From Nitrospira sp. (GTDB taxonomy: Bacteria; Nitrospirota; Nitrospiria; Nitrospirales; Nitrospiraceae), in the NCBI GenBank assembly GCA_025361385.1, contig JANYAJ010000366.1, positions 1-8,653 of the forward strand: a stretch of DNA of 8,653 nucleotides, read 5' to 3'. Shown here piece after piece: positions 1 to 8,653 of the stretch. Made by a program: the position numbers and the translations under genes. The notes beneath the pieces were generated by a model that was not told the DNA's origin, searched no databases, and worked only from the letters and a program-made list of their open reading frames with translations. The first letter of the stretch is position 1; every line of letters begins with the position of its first letter.

Positions 1-1040
<1,040 letters not shown>

Positions 1041-1049
1041 CCCATTTGT

Positions 1050-1072
1050 GTGCCGGCCTGTGCGGCTGGCAT
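1050..1072 (+). other. RNA hairpin in the rpoB-rpoC gap, abutting the rpoC ribosome binding site
   Basis: TGCCGGCC at 1051-1058 can pair with GGCTGGCA at 1064-1071. This gives eight base pairs including one G.U, with a five-base loop (1059-1063) and a possible ninth G.U pair (1050/1072). The right arm ends two to three bases before the rpoC Shine-Dalgarno at 1074. There is no T-run after it, so it does not look like an intrinsic terminator. It could be an RNase processing site or could tune translation of beta'. The pairing is seen in the sequence; any function is inference. Confidence 0.5.
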
Positions 1073-1073
1073 C

Positions 1074-1082
1074 AGAGGAGGT
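1074..1082 (+). promoter_or_regulatory. Ribosome binding site that decides the rpoC start
   Basis: AGAGGAGGT is a near-perfect Shine-Dalgarno with seven bases between it and the TTG at 1090. It rules out the longer in-frame GTG at 1048, which has no such site, lies within the hairpin region and would add 14 residues ([10 protein letters not shown]...) that do not resemble the start of any beta' known to me. Confidence 0.85.
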
Positions 1083-1089
1083 CACTACT

Positions 1090-4000
1090 TTGGAAGGCGT
1101 CTATACATTATTTGAGAAGCCGCGCGATGCGGTTTCATTCGATTCGATGCGGATCAAGATCGCGTCACCCGAAAAGATTCGGTCGTGGTCGTACGGCGAA
1201 GTGAAGAAGCCGGAGACCATCAATTACCGGTCGTTTAAACCAGAAAAAGACGGACTGTTTTGTGCGAAGATTTTCGGTCCGATCAAGGATTGGGAATGCA
1301 ACTGCGGTAAGTATAAGCGGATGAAGCACCGCGGAATCGTCTGCGACAAGTGCGGAGTCGAGGTCATTCAGTCCAAAGTCCGCCGAGAACGCATGGGCCA
1401 TATCGAGCTCGCGGCGCCGGTGGCACACATTTGGTTCCTCAAGGGTGTGCCGAGCCGGATCGGAACCTTGCTCGACATGAGCTTGAAGGGGCTGGAGCGG
1501 ATCCTCTATTTCGAGAGCTATGTCTGTGTCGATCCAGGATCGACTGACTTGACGGAGAAGGAGCTGGTCTCAGAGGAAAAGCTTCGCTCGCTCCAATCTG
1601 AATACAGCCCCGGTTCTTACAAGGTCGGTATCGGTGCCGATGCTATTCGTGAGTTGCTTCGCAAGATCGATATCACTGCCAAGTGGGATGAGATCAAGGC
1701 CAAGGCGAAGACGTCAGCTTCCGCGGCATTGAAGAAGAAATACGCGAAGCAACTCAAAGTTATTGAGGCCTTCCGAAAATCCGGGAACATGCCTGAGTGG
1801 ATGATCATGGATGTCATCCCGGTGTTGCCTCCTGAGTTGCGCCCACTTGTGCCGCTAGACGGCGGGCGTTTTGCGACATCGGACCTGAACGATCTGTACC
1901 GCCGCGTGATCAATCGAAACAATCGTTTGAAGCGACTGATCGAGTTGAAGGCGCCGGGCGTGATTATCCGAAACGAAATGCGGATGTTGCAGGAAGCGGT
2001 CGATGCCCTTTTCGATAACGGCCGTCGTGGCCGTGCGATTCGTGGACCGAATAAGCGGCCGCTCAAGTCATTGAGCGACATGCTGAAGGGGAAGCAGGGG
2101 CGTTTTCGTCAGAATCTGCTCGGTAAACGGGTCGATTACTCTGGCCGAACGGTCATTGTCGTGGGACCGGAGCTTCGCTTGCATCAATGCGGTTTGCCCA
2201 AGAAGATGGCGCTCGAACTCTTCAAGCCCTTTATCTTCCACAAGCTGGAGGAGCGAGGCGCAGCGACGACGATCAAGAGTGCCAAGCGTTTGGTTGAAAA
2301 AGAACGGCCGGAAGTGTGGGATGTACTGGATGAGGTCATCCGCGAACATCCGGTACTCCTGAACCGTGCACCGACGTTGCACCGTCTCGGTATTCAGGCA
2401 TTTGATCCTGTTTTGGTCGAAGGCAAGGCTATTCGGCTACATCCGCTGGTCTGCGCCGCGTTCAACGCCGACTTCGACGGAGACCAGATGGCGGTCCACG
2501 TTCCGCTGTCGGTTGAAGCGCAGGTCGAGGCACGCGTGCTGATGATGTCGATCAATAACATCCTCTCGCCTGCGAACGGCAAACCGATTGCGGTGCCGTC
2601 GCAAGACATGGTGCTCGGTTGTTATTGGCTGACGAAGGAGCGTGGCGGCTGCAAGGGCGAGGGCAAACTATTCGGCTCGCCGGAAGAAGTGCGCATTGCA
2701 TTCGACTCGGAAGCCTTAGAAGTGCATGCACGGATCAAGGTACGGGTCGAGGGCGCGCTCGTTCAGACCACGGTCGGGCGAGTCATTCTATCGGAAGTGC
2801 TTCCTGCCGACATGCCGTTCGCCAACGCGAACAAGCTCATGACTAAGAAGGAAATGACGAAGCTTATCGATACGGTATATCGCCAGTGCGGACATCGTGA
2901 GACCGTCACCTTCCTCGACAAGGTCAAGGACATGGGGTTCCATTATGCCACGCGGGCAGGCATTTCGATCTGCATCGACAATATGCATATCCCGACCAAG
3001 AAACAGGAGTTGCTTGGAAAGGCGCAGCATGAAGTGACTGAGATCGAGCGGCAATATGCCGAGGGATTGATCACCAATGGTGAACGCTACAACAAGGTGA
3101 TCGATATCTGGGCCCACGTGACCGAGCAAATCGCGAATGAAATGATGAAGGAGCTGGGCGCGGGTGGTGATCCGAACAAGGCCGAATCCTTCAATCCGAT
3201 CTTTATGATGGCAGATTCGGGCGCTCGTGGTAGTTCGCAGCAGATCCGCCAGTTGGGCGGTATGCGCGGATTGATGGCCAAGCCGTCCGGTGAAATCATT
3301 GAGACGCCGATTACCGCCAACTTCCGCGAAGGCTTGACGGTGTTGCAGTACTTCATTTCGACGCACGGTGCCCGTAAGGGATTGGCCGACACGGCATTGA
3401 AGACAGCCAACTCAGGTTATCTCACGCGTCGTTTGGTCGATATCGCACAAGATGTGATTATCAACGAGATCGATTGTGGCACCACCGATGGCATCATTGT
3501 GAGCGCCTTGGTGGAAGGTGGCGAAATTATCCAGCCGATCGAAGAACGCGTCTTGGGTCGTTTGGCGGCGGAAGATATCCGTGACCCTGTCACGGGTGAA
3601 ATCATCGTCTCCTTCAACGAAGAGATTGACGAAGACCGGACCAAGGCGATCGTGGAAGCCGCGGTCGACCGCGTCAAGATTCGTTCGGTGCTGACTTGTC
3701 AGTCGCGCCGTGGAGTGTGTCGCTCCTGTTATGGCCGCGACTTGGCCCGCGGGCGGTTGGTCGAAAAGGGCGAACCGGTCGGTGTCATTGCAGCGCAATC
3801 GATCGGTGAGCCGGGAACACAGCTGACTATGCGGACGTTCCACATCGGAGGAACGGCGAGCAAGGTGGTCGAGCAGACGGTGACGGAGTCAAAGCACGCC
3901 GGTACGATCAAGTTTATGAGTTTCGACGCCAAGAAAAATGCCGACGTTCATAACGCCGGGATTGCGGTTCAGAATAAAGAGGGTGAATGGGTCGTCATGA

Positions 4001-5274
4001 ACCGGAACGCGAAGATTTCCGTCGCTGATGAGAGCGGGCGGGAACGCGAGAAGTACTCGGTCGTCTATGGCGCCAAGATCAAGGTGAAGGATGGCGGTCG
4101 CATCGAGTTGGGACAGAAATTGGTGGAGTGGGACCCCTACTCATTGACCATTCTGACTGAGGTGGGCGGCAGGGTCGCGTACGGAGACATCGTGGAAGGT
4201 GTCACGATGAAGGAAGAGTTCGATGAAGTGACCGGTCTCTCCCGCAAGGTTATCGTTGAACATAGTGGCGCGACGTTACGTCCACGCGTATCCGTCAAAG
4301 ATGAGAGCGGGAAGACGGCCAAGGTTGCCGCGGCGGCGAACGTGGCCCGCTATCTGCTCCCAGTCGGTGCACATATCTTTGTCGAAAAAGGCGCGCTCGT
4401 GACGCCTGGTGATGTGTTGGCCAAGATTCCTCGTGAGACGACCAAGACGAAGGACATTACGGGAGGTCTGCCTCGCGTCGCTGAGTTGTTCGAGGCCAGG
4501 AAACCGAAGGAGACGGCTGTCATCAGCGAAATCGACGGTGAAATTTCGTACGATGGTTTTGTGAAGGGCATGCGTAAGGTGCTGGTCAATAATAAGATGG
4601 GCGACGTGAAGGAATATTTTATTCCTAAGGGTAAACACGTCAACGTGCACGAGGGTGATTGGGTCAGGGCCGGTGAGCCGTTGATGGACGGATCGGCAAA
4701 CCCGCACGACATTCTCGATGTGCTGGGCCCGAACGAGTTGCAGAAGTATCTCGTCGATGAAGTGCAGGATGTTTATCGTCTGCAAGGCGTGACGATCAAC
4801 GACAAACATATCGAGATTATTGTGCGGCAGATGTTGCGCAAGGTTCGAATTGAAGACCCGGGCGATACGGAATTCTTGCCGGGCAGCCAGGTCAGCAAGA
4901 TGTTGTTCGATGAAGAGAATGAACGAGTAGTGGCGCGGGGCGGCCAGCCAGGACTCGGGAAGCCAGTCCTACTGGGTATTACCAAGGCAGCGCTGACTAC
5001 GGATAGCTTTATCTCCGCGGCTTCATTCCAGGAGACCACGCGTGTCTTGACGGAGGCAGCGATCAATGGGCGCGAAGACAAGCTGCTTGGGCTGAAGGAG
5101 AATGTCATTGTCGGTCGTTTGATTCCGGCCGGAACAGGCTTCGATGAATATCGTGACACGTTCGTCATCAGTCCTAAGCCGGAGCCGGTGATTGCGGGTC
5201 AGGGGGAGGCGGCGGCGCTGACGCGTGAAGGGGTGGGAGCAGGATCAGGATCAGAGGGGTCTACGCGCTCATAA
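1090..5274 (+). CDS. rpoC: RNA polymerase beta' subunit, full length, TTG start
   Basis: Beta' is the catalytic large subunit of RNA polymerase. From the TTG at 1090 it is 1394 residues, against 1407 in E. coli. The N-terminal zinc site has C70, C72, C85 and C88, the same numbers as in E. coli, which supports the start chosen. [11 protein letters not shown] lies at 343-353 and NRAPTLHR at 425-432. The active-site NADFDGD is at 459-465, with magnesium ligands D461, D463 and D465. [10 protein letters not shown] starts at 706 and the bridge helix is about 751-785. The second zinc site is C796, C870, C877 and C880. The trigger loop is split: its first half ([16 protein letters not shown]) is at 906-921 and its second half ([17 protein letters not shown]) at 1123-1139. 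About 190 residues between them resemble the SI3 insertion of E. coli. The conserved C-terminal region (HDIL...[15 protein letters not shown] block) runs about 1206-1255. The last 35 or so residues are a loose Gly/Ser/Ala-rich tail, as is common in the family. All key residues are present. Confidence 0.98.
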   Translation: MEGVYTLFEKPRDAVSFDSMRIKIASPEKIRSWSYGEVKKPETINYRSFKPEKDGLFCAKIFGPIKDWECNCGKYKRMKHRGIVCDKCGVEVIQSKVRRERMGHIELAAPVAHIWFLKGVPSRIGTLLDMSLKGLERILYFESYVCVDPGSTDLTEKELVSEEKLRSLQSEYSPGSYKVGIGADAIRELLRKIDITAKWDEIKAKAKTSASAALKKKYAKQLKVIEAFRKSGNMPEWMIMDVIPVLPPELRPLVPLDGGRFATSDLNDLYRRVINRNNRLKRLIELKAPGVIIRNEMRMLQEAVDALFDNGRRGRAIRGPNKRPLKSLSDMLKGKQGRFRQNLLGKRVDYSGRTVIVVGPELRLHQCGLPKKMALELFKPFIFHKLEERGAATTIKSAKRLVEKERPEVWDVLDEVIREHPVLLNRAPTLHRLGIQAFDPVLVEGKAIRLHPLVCAAFNADFDGDQMAVHVPLSVEAQVEARVLMMSINNILSPANGKPIAVPSQDMVLGCYWLTKERGGCKGEGKLFGSPEEVRIAFDSEALEVHARIKVRVEGALVQTTVGRVILSEVLPADMPFANANKLMTKKEMTKLIDTVYRQCGHRETVTFLDKVKDMGFHYATRAGISICIDNMHIPTKKQELLGKAQHEVTEIERQYAEGLITNGERYNKVIDIWAHVTEQIANEMMKELGAGGDPNKAESFNPIFMMADSGARGSSQQIRQLGGMRGLMAKPSGEIIETPITANFREGLTVLQYFISTHGARKGLADTALKTANSGYLTRRLVDIAQDVIINEIDCGTTDGIIVSALVEGGEIIQPIEERVLGRLAAEDIRDPVTGEIIVSFNEEIDEDRTKAIVEAAVDRVKIRSVLTCQSRRGVCRSCYGRDLARGRLVEKGEPVGVIAAQSIGEPGTQLTMRTFHIGGTASKVVEQTVTESKHAGTIKFMSFDAKKNADVHNAGIAVQNKEGEWVVMNRNAKISVADESGREREKYSVVYGAKIKVKDGGRIELGQKLVEWDPYSLTILTEVGGRVAYGDIVEGVTMKEEFDEVTGLSRKVIVEHSGATLRPRVSVKDESGKTAKVAAAANVARYLLPVGAHIFVEKGALVTPGDVLAKIPRETTKTKDITGGLPRVAELFEARKPKETAVISEIDGEISYDGFVKGMRKVLVNNKMGDVKEYFIPKGKHVNVHEGDWVRAGEPLMDGSANPHDILDVLGPNELQKYLVDEVQDVYRLQGVTINDKHIEIIVRQMLRKVRIEDPGDTEFLPGSQVSKMLFDEENERVVARGGQPGLGKPVLLGITKAALTTDSFISAASFQETTRVLTEAAINGREDKLLGLKENVIVGRLIPAGTGFDEYRDTFVISPKPEPVIAGQGEAAALTREGVGAGSGSEGSTRS

Positions 5275-5296
5275 TCCATGCGGCGTTGAATGTGAC

Positions 5297-5325
5297 TTGA
5301 CACCGCGGCGGATGATCACTATAAT
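5297..5325 (+). promoter_or_regulatory. Consensus sigma70-type promoter of the str operon
   Basis: A -35 box TTGACA (5297-5302) and a -10 box TATAAT (5320-5325) are separated by exactly 17 bases. Both hexamers match the housekeeping consensus at all six positions. Transcription should begin near 5332-5333, leaving a leader of about 62 bases before rpsL. The region just after the -10 box (CCGCGGGC) is GC-rich. GC-rich discriminators are known to make promoters of translation genes sensitive to ppGpp and growth rate in E. coli, so similar control is plausible here but not shown. The promoter starts only 22 bases after the rpoC stop, and no terminator is visible in between. Together with the leader it accounts for most of the 120-base gap. 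Confidence 0.85.
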
Positions 5326-5331
5326 CCGCGG
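5303..5331 (+). repeat. Paired CCGCGG hexamers within the str promoter
   Basis: CCGCGG occurs at 5303-5308, directly after the -35 box, and again at 5326-5331, directly after the -10 box. The copies are 23 bases apart start to start, about two helical turns. Each copy is self-complementary, so the pair reads as both a direct and an inverted repeat. GCGGAT (5308-5313) and ATCCGC (5324-5329) also form an inverted repeat over the -10 region. This could be an operator, or a by-product of a GC-rich spacer and discriminator. No function is established by the sequence alone. Confidence 0.45.
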
Positions 5332-5394
5332 GCTTTACACTTGAAGAGTTGAGCCGAGCAGTCAAACTGTGCTGAAGATGAGAGTGACGAACTA

Positions 5395-5766
5395 ATGCCA
5401 ACGATTAATCAGTTAGTCAGAAAAGGCCGCAAGCTAGCGCATGCGAAGACGAAAAGCCCTGCGCTCAAGTCTTGCCCGCAGAAGCGCGGTGTCTGTCTCC
5501 GTGTCTACACCTCAACGCCGAAAAAGCCGAACTCAGCATTGCGTAAAGTTGCACGCGTTCGGTTGACCAACGGGATGGAAGTGACCACGTACATCCCTGG
5601 CGTCGGCCACAATCTGCAAGAGCACTCTATTGTGCTCGTGCGCGGCGGCCGTGTAAAGGACTTGCCAGGTGTGCGCTATCACATCGTCAGAGGTGCCCTT
5701 GACGCTGTTGGTGTGGCAGATCGTAAGCAGAGCCGTTCGAAGTACGGAGCGAAGCGTCCAAAGTAG
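5395..5766 (+). CDS. rpsL: 30S ribosomal protein S12
   Basis: S12 sits at the decoding centre of the small subunit and helps monitor codon-anticodon pairing. The protein has 123 residues, the usual length. It begins [13 protein letters not shown] and contains CPQKRGVC (27-34), [11 protein letters not shown] (41-51), GHNLQEHS (71-78), [13 protein letters not shown] (84-96) and the end [11 protein letters not shown]. Lysines 43 and 88, where substitutions typically give streptomycin resistance, are both wild type. D89, the residue methylthiolated by RimO in E. coli, is present. The ATG is supported by the family N-terminus. The Shine-Dalgarno is poor: the best candidate is GAGAG at 5380-5384, ten bases upstream. 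It is the first gene after the consensus promoter, and rpsG follows after 45 bases. Confidence 0.98.
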   Translation: MPTINQLVRKGRKLAHAKTKSPALKSCPQKRGVCLRVYTSTPKKPNSALRKVARVRLTNGMEVTTYIPGVGHNLQEHSIVLVRGGRVKDLPGVRYHIVRGALDAVGVADRKQSRSKYGAKRPK

Positions 5767-5811
5767 ATGTAGATAGGTTGTCTCAGTTGGTAACGAGAGA
5801 GTGAATGACAC

Positions 5812-6282
5812 ATGCCAAGAACTAGATTTTTAGATCAGCGCGATCCGCTCCCTGACGTACGATATCGGGATAAGCTCGTCGGGAAGTTTTTGAATATCCT
5901 GATGTCGGGTGGCAAGAAGAGCACGGCCGAGCGTATTTGCTACGGCGCATTCGATGTCATTCAGGAGAAGACCGGTAGCGATCCGCTCAAGGTGTTTCGG
6001 ACGGCGATCGATAACGTGAAGCCAGTTGTCGAAGTGAAATCGCGCCGGGTGGGCGGTGCTTCGTATCAGGTGCCGGTCGAAATTCGCCCGGCACGACGGA
6101 TGTCGCTGGCTCTTAGGTGGTTGGCGGAGTACTCGCGGACTCGCGGTGGCAAGAGTATGCGGGAAAAGCTTGCGGCTGAGTTGCTCGATGCGTCAAATAA
6201 CACGGGTGCGGCGGTGAAGAAGCGTGAAGATGTGCATCGGATGGCTGAGGCTAATAAGGCATTCGCGCATTATCGCTGGTAG
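5812..6282 (+). CDS. rpsG: 30S ribosomal protein S7
   Basis: S7 is a primary 16S rRNA binding protein that nucleates assembly of the 30S head and lines the E site. The protein has 156 residues, the standard bacterial length. It starts [10 protein letters not shown], has the RNA-binding [13 protein letters not shown] segment (30-42), the beta-hairpin and following helix [20 protein letters not shown] (81-100), [14 protein letters not shown] (108-121) and the conserved end [10 protein letters not shown]. The ATG at 5812 is the family start. The ribosome binding site is a purine stretch, GAGAGAGTGA (5795-5804), rather than a clear AGGAGG. In E. coli, S7 represses the str mRNA through a structured rpsL-rpsG gap. 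Here that gap is only 45 bases and shows no convincing fold, whereas the gap after rpsG is strongly structured. Confidence 0.98.
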   Translation: MPRTRFLDQRDPLPDVRYRDKLVGKFLNILMSGGKKSTAERICYGAFDVIQEKTGSDPLKVFRTAIDNVKPVVEVKSRRVGGASYQVPVEIRPARRMSLALRWLAEYSRTRGGKSMREKLAAELLDASNNTGAAVKKREDVHRMAEANKAFAHYRW

Positions 6283-6302
6283 GATTTTTCTGTGCTGCAG
6301 CT

Positions 6303-6360
6303 GGGCCGTGCTGCGATCCGCTTATGCGGGTGCTTGTGGGTCGCAGTAATTTATCGGCCC
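6303..6360 (+). promoter_or_regulatory. Two-part stem-loop in the rpsG-fusA gap, candidate mRNA regulatory element
   Basis: An outer stem pairs GGGCCG (6303-6308) with CGGCCC (6355-6360). After a small asymmetric internal loop, an inner stem pairs CTGCGATCC (6311-6319) with GGGTCGCAG (6338-6346), nine pairs with one U.G and an 18-base loop. An alternative inner fold keeps CTGCGA/TCGCAG (6311-6316 with 6341-6346) and forms a nested hairpin, TCCGC/GCGGG (6317-6321 with 6326-6330), around a TTAT loop. The outer arm is not followed directly by a T-run, and the first T-rich stretch (6377-6382) lies 16 bases further on, so it is a weak candidate for an intrinsic terminator. It may be a control, processing or partial attenuation element that sets fusA-tuf levels relative to S12-S7. 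It occupies about half of the 111-base gap. The pairing is seen; the role is inferred. Confidence 0.5.
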
Positions 6361-6382
6361 TGTTTGCGGCATGTGTATTTTT

Positions 6383-6388
6383 AGGGGA
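6383..6388 (+). promoter_or_regulatory. Ribosome binding site for the GTG start of fusA
   Basis: AGGGGA lies five bases before the GTG at 6394. No ATG near this point gives the expected EF-G N-terminus, so this site and the family alignment fix the GTG start. Confidence 0.75.
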
Positions 6389-6393
6389 TCTTC

Positions 6394-8475
<2,082 letters not shown>

Positions 8476-8501
8476 TCTGATTGATTCTTGAGTGAGGACG
8501 G

Positions 8502-8507
8502 AAGGAG
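8502..8507 (+). promoter_or_regulatory. Ribosome binding site for tuf
   Basis: AAGGAG lies five bases before the ATG at 8513, in the 37-base gap after fusA. It is a strong site, as expected for the very abundant EF-Tu. The gap shows no separate promoter or terminator. Confidence 0.75.
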
Positions 8508-8512
8508 CGGTT

Positions 8513-8653
8513 ATGGCGAAGGCGAAATATGAGCGGCGGAAGCCGCACGTGAATATCGGGACGATCGGACATGTGGACCACGGCAAGACGACGTTGACTG
8601 CGGCCCTGACCAAGGTGAGCGCGGATAAGGGCATGGCCAAGTTCATCAGCTAC
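8513..8653 (+). CDS. tuf: Translation elongation factor Tu, N-terminal part (3' truncated by window)
   Basis: EF-Tu delivers aminoacyl-tRNA to the ribosomal A site as a GTP complex. The frame is open from the ATG at 8513 to the window end, giving the first 47 residues of a protein normally about 395-400 long. The start [16 protein letters not shown] and the P-loop GHVDHGKT (residues 19-26, with K25 and T26 contacting GTP phosphate and magnesium) are diagnostic. The TLTAALTKV helix follows, and the frame ends in FISY just before the family's conserved D. Its place after fusA is the standard str operon order. Whether it is the only tuf copy cannot be seen. Confidence 0.97.
   Translation, partial: MAKAKYERRKPHVNIGTIGHVDHGKTTLTAALTKVSADKGMAKFISY

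Noticed and set aside
1617..5168. Many open frames of 60-190 codons on the - strand opposite rpoC (for example 2788-3366 and 4276-4809)
   Set aside because: They lie fully inside a highly conserved coding gene, lack family resemblance and ribosome binding sites, and are explained by the codon bias of the + strand gene.
5242..5253. Tandem GGATCA GGATCA near the end of rpoC
   Set aside because: Two short copies coding for Gly-Ser in the variable tail; no sign of an expanded or functional repeat.
5331..5373. Small inverted repeats in the rpsL leader (GGCT/AGCC and CAG/CTG)
   Set aside because: Stems of three to five pairs with mismatches; too weak to support a leader regulatory element.
5767..5811. 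Possible TCTC/GAGA hairpin masking the rpsG ribosome binding site in the rpsL-rpsG gap
   Set aside because: Only four pairs (5781-5784 with 5795-5798), easily expected by chance; not enough to call an S7 control site here.
6322..6352. TAATTT (6347-6352) as the -10 box of an internal fusA promoter
   Set aside because: No acceptable -35 hexamer at 16-18 bases, and the bases lie inside the internal loop of the predicted stem-loop.
6361..6382. T-rich stretch before fusA read as the tail of an intrinsic terminator
   Set aside because: The strong stem ends at 6360, 16 bases before the T-run, and the intervening bases form no stable hairpin; a terminator here would also cut off fusA and tuf.

Overview
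The window holds six housekeeping genes in one orientation, in the order rpoB (3' end) - rpoC - rpsL - rpsG - fusA - tuf (5' end). This is the classic bacterial junction between the rpoBC part of the rif (beta) operon and the str operon. All genes are on the + strand, gaps are 37-120 bases, and there are no mobile elements, CRISPR arrays, tRNA/rRNA genes or broken genes. The proteins are full-length and canonical. Base composition is moderately GC-rich by eye. The protein flavour (EF-G, EF-Tu N-terminus, beta' with an SI3-type insertion) suggests a Gram-negative-type bacterium, with Nitrospirota (Nitrospira-like) as my best guess. That is pattern recognition and was not tested by a search.

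Layout. Bases 1-1040 encode the last 345 residues of the RNA polymerase beta subunit. A 49-base gap carries a compact hairpin directly followed by a strong Shine-Dalgarno and a TTG start for rpoC (beta', 1090-5274). A 120-base gap carries a perfect sigma70-type promoter (TTGACA, 17-base spacer, TATAAT), in which each hexamer is followed immediately by CCGCGG. This promoter should drive the str operon: rpsL (S12), rpsG (S7), fusA (EF-G) and tuf (EF-Tu, cut by the window end). The 111-base rpsG-fusA gap contains a sizeable two-part stem-loop and a GTG start for fusA with its own good ribosome binding site. I see no intrinsic terminator anywhere, so read-through from rpoBC into the str genes is plausible.

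Together the genes encode the catalytic core of transcription and four parts of the translation machine: the decoding-site protein S12, the 30S head organiser S7, and the two GTPases that deliver aminoacyl-tRNA and drive translocation. They are expected to be co-regulated with growth rate.

I did not find a new biological system. The points worth a second look are non-coding: the consensus promoter with its duplicated CCGCGG, the rpsG-fusA stem-loop, and the hairpin abutting the rpoC ribosome binding site.
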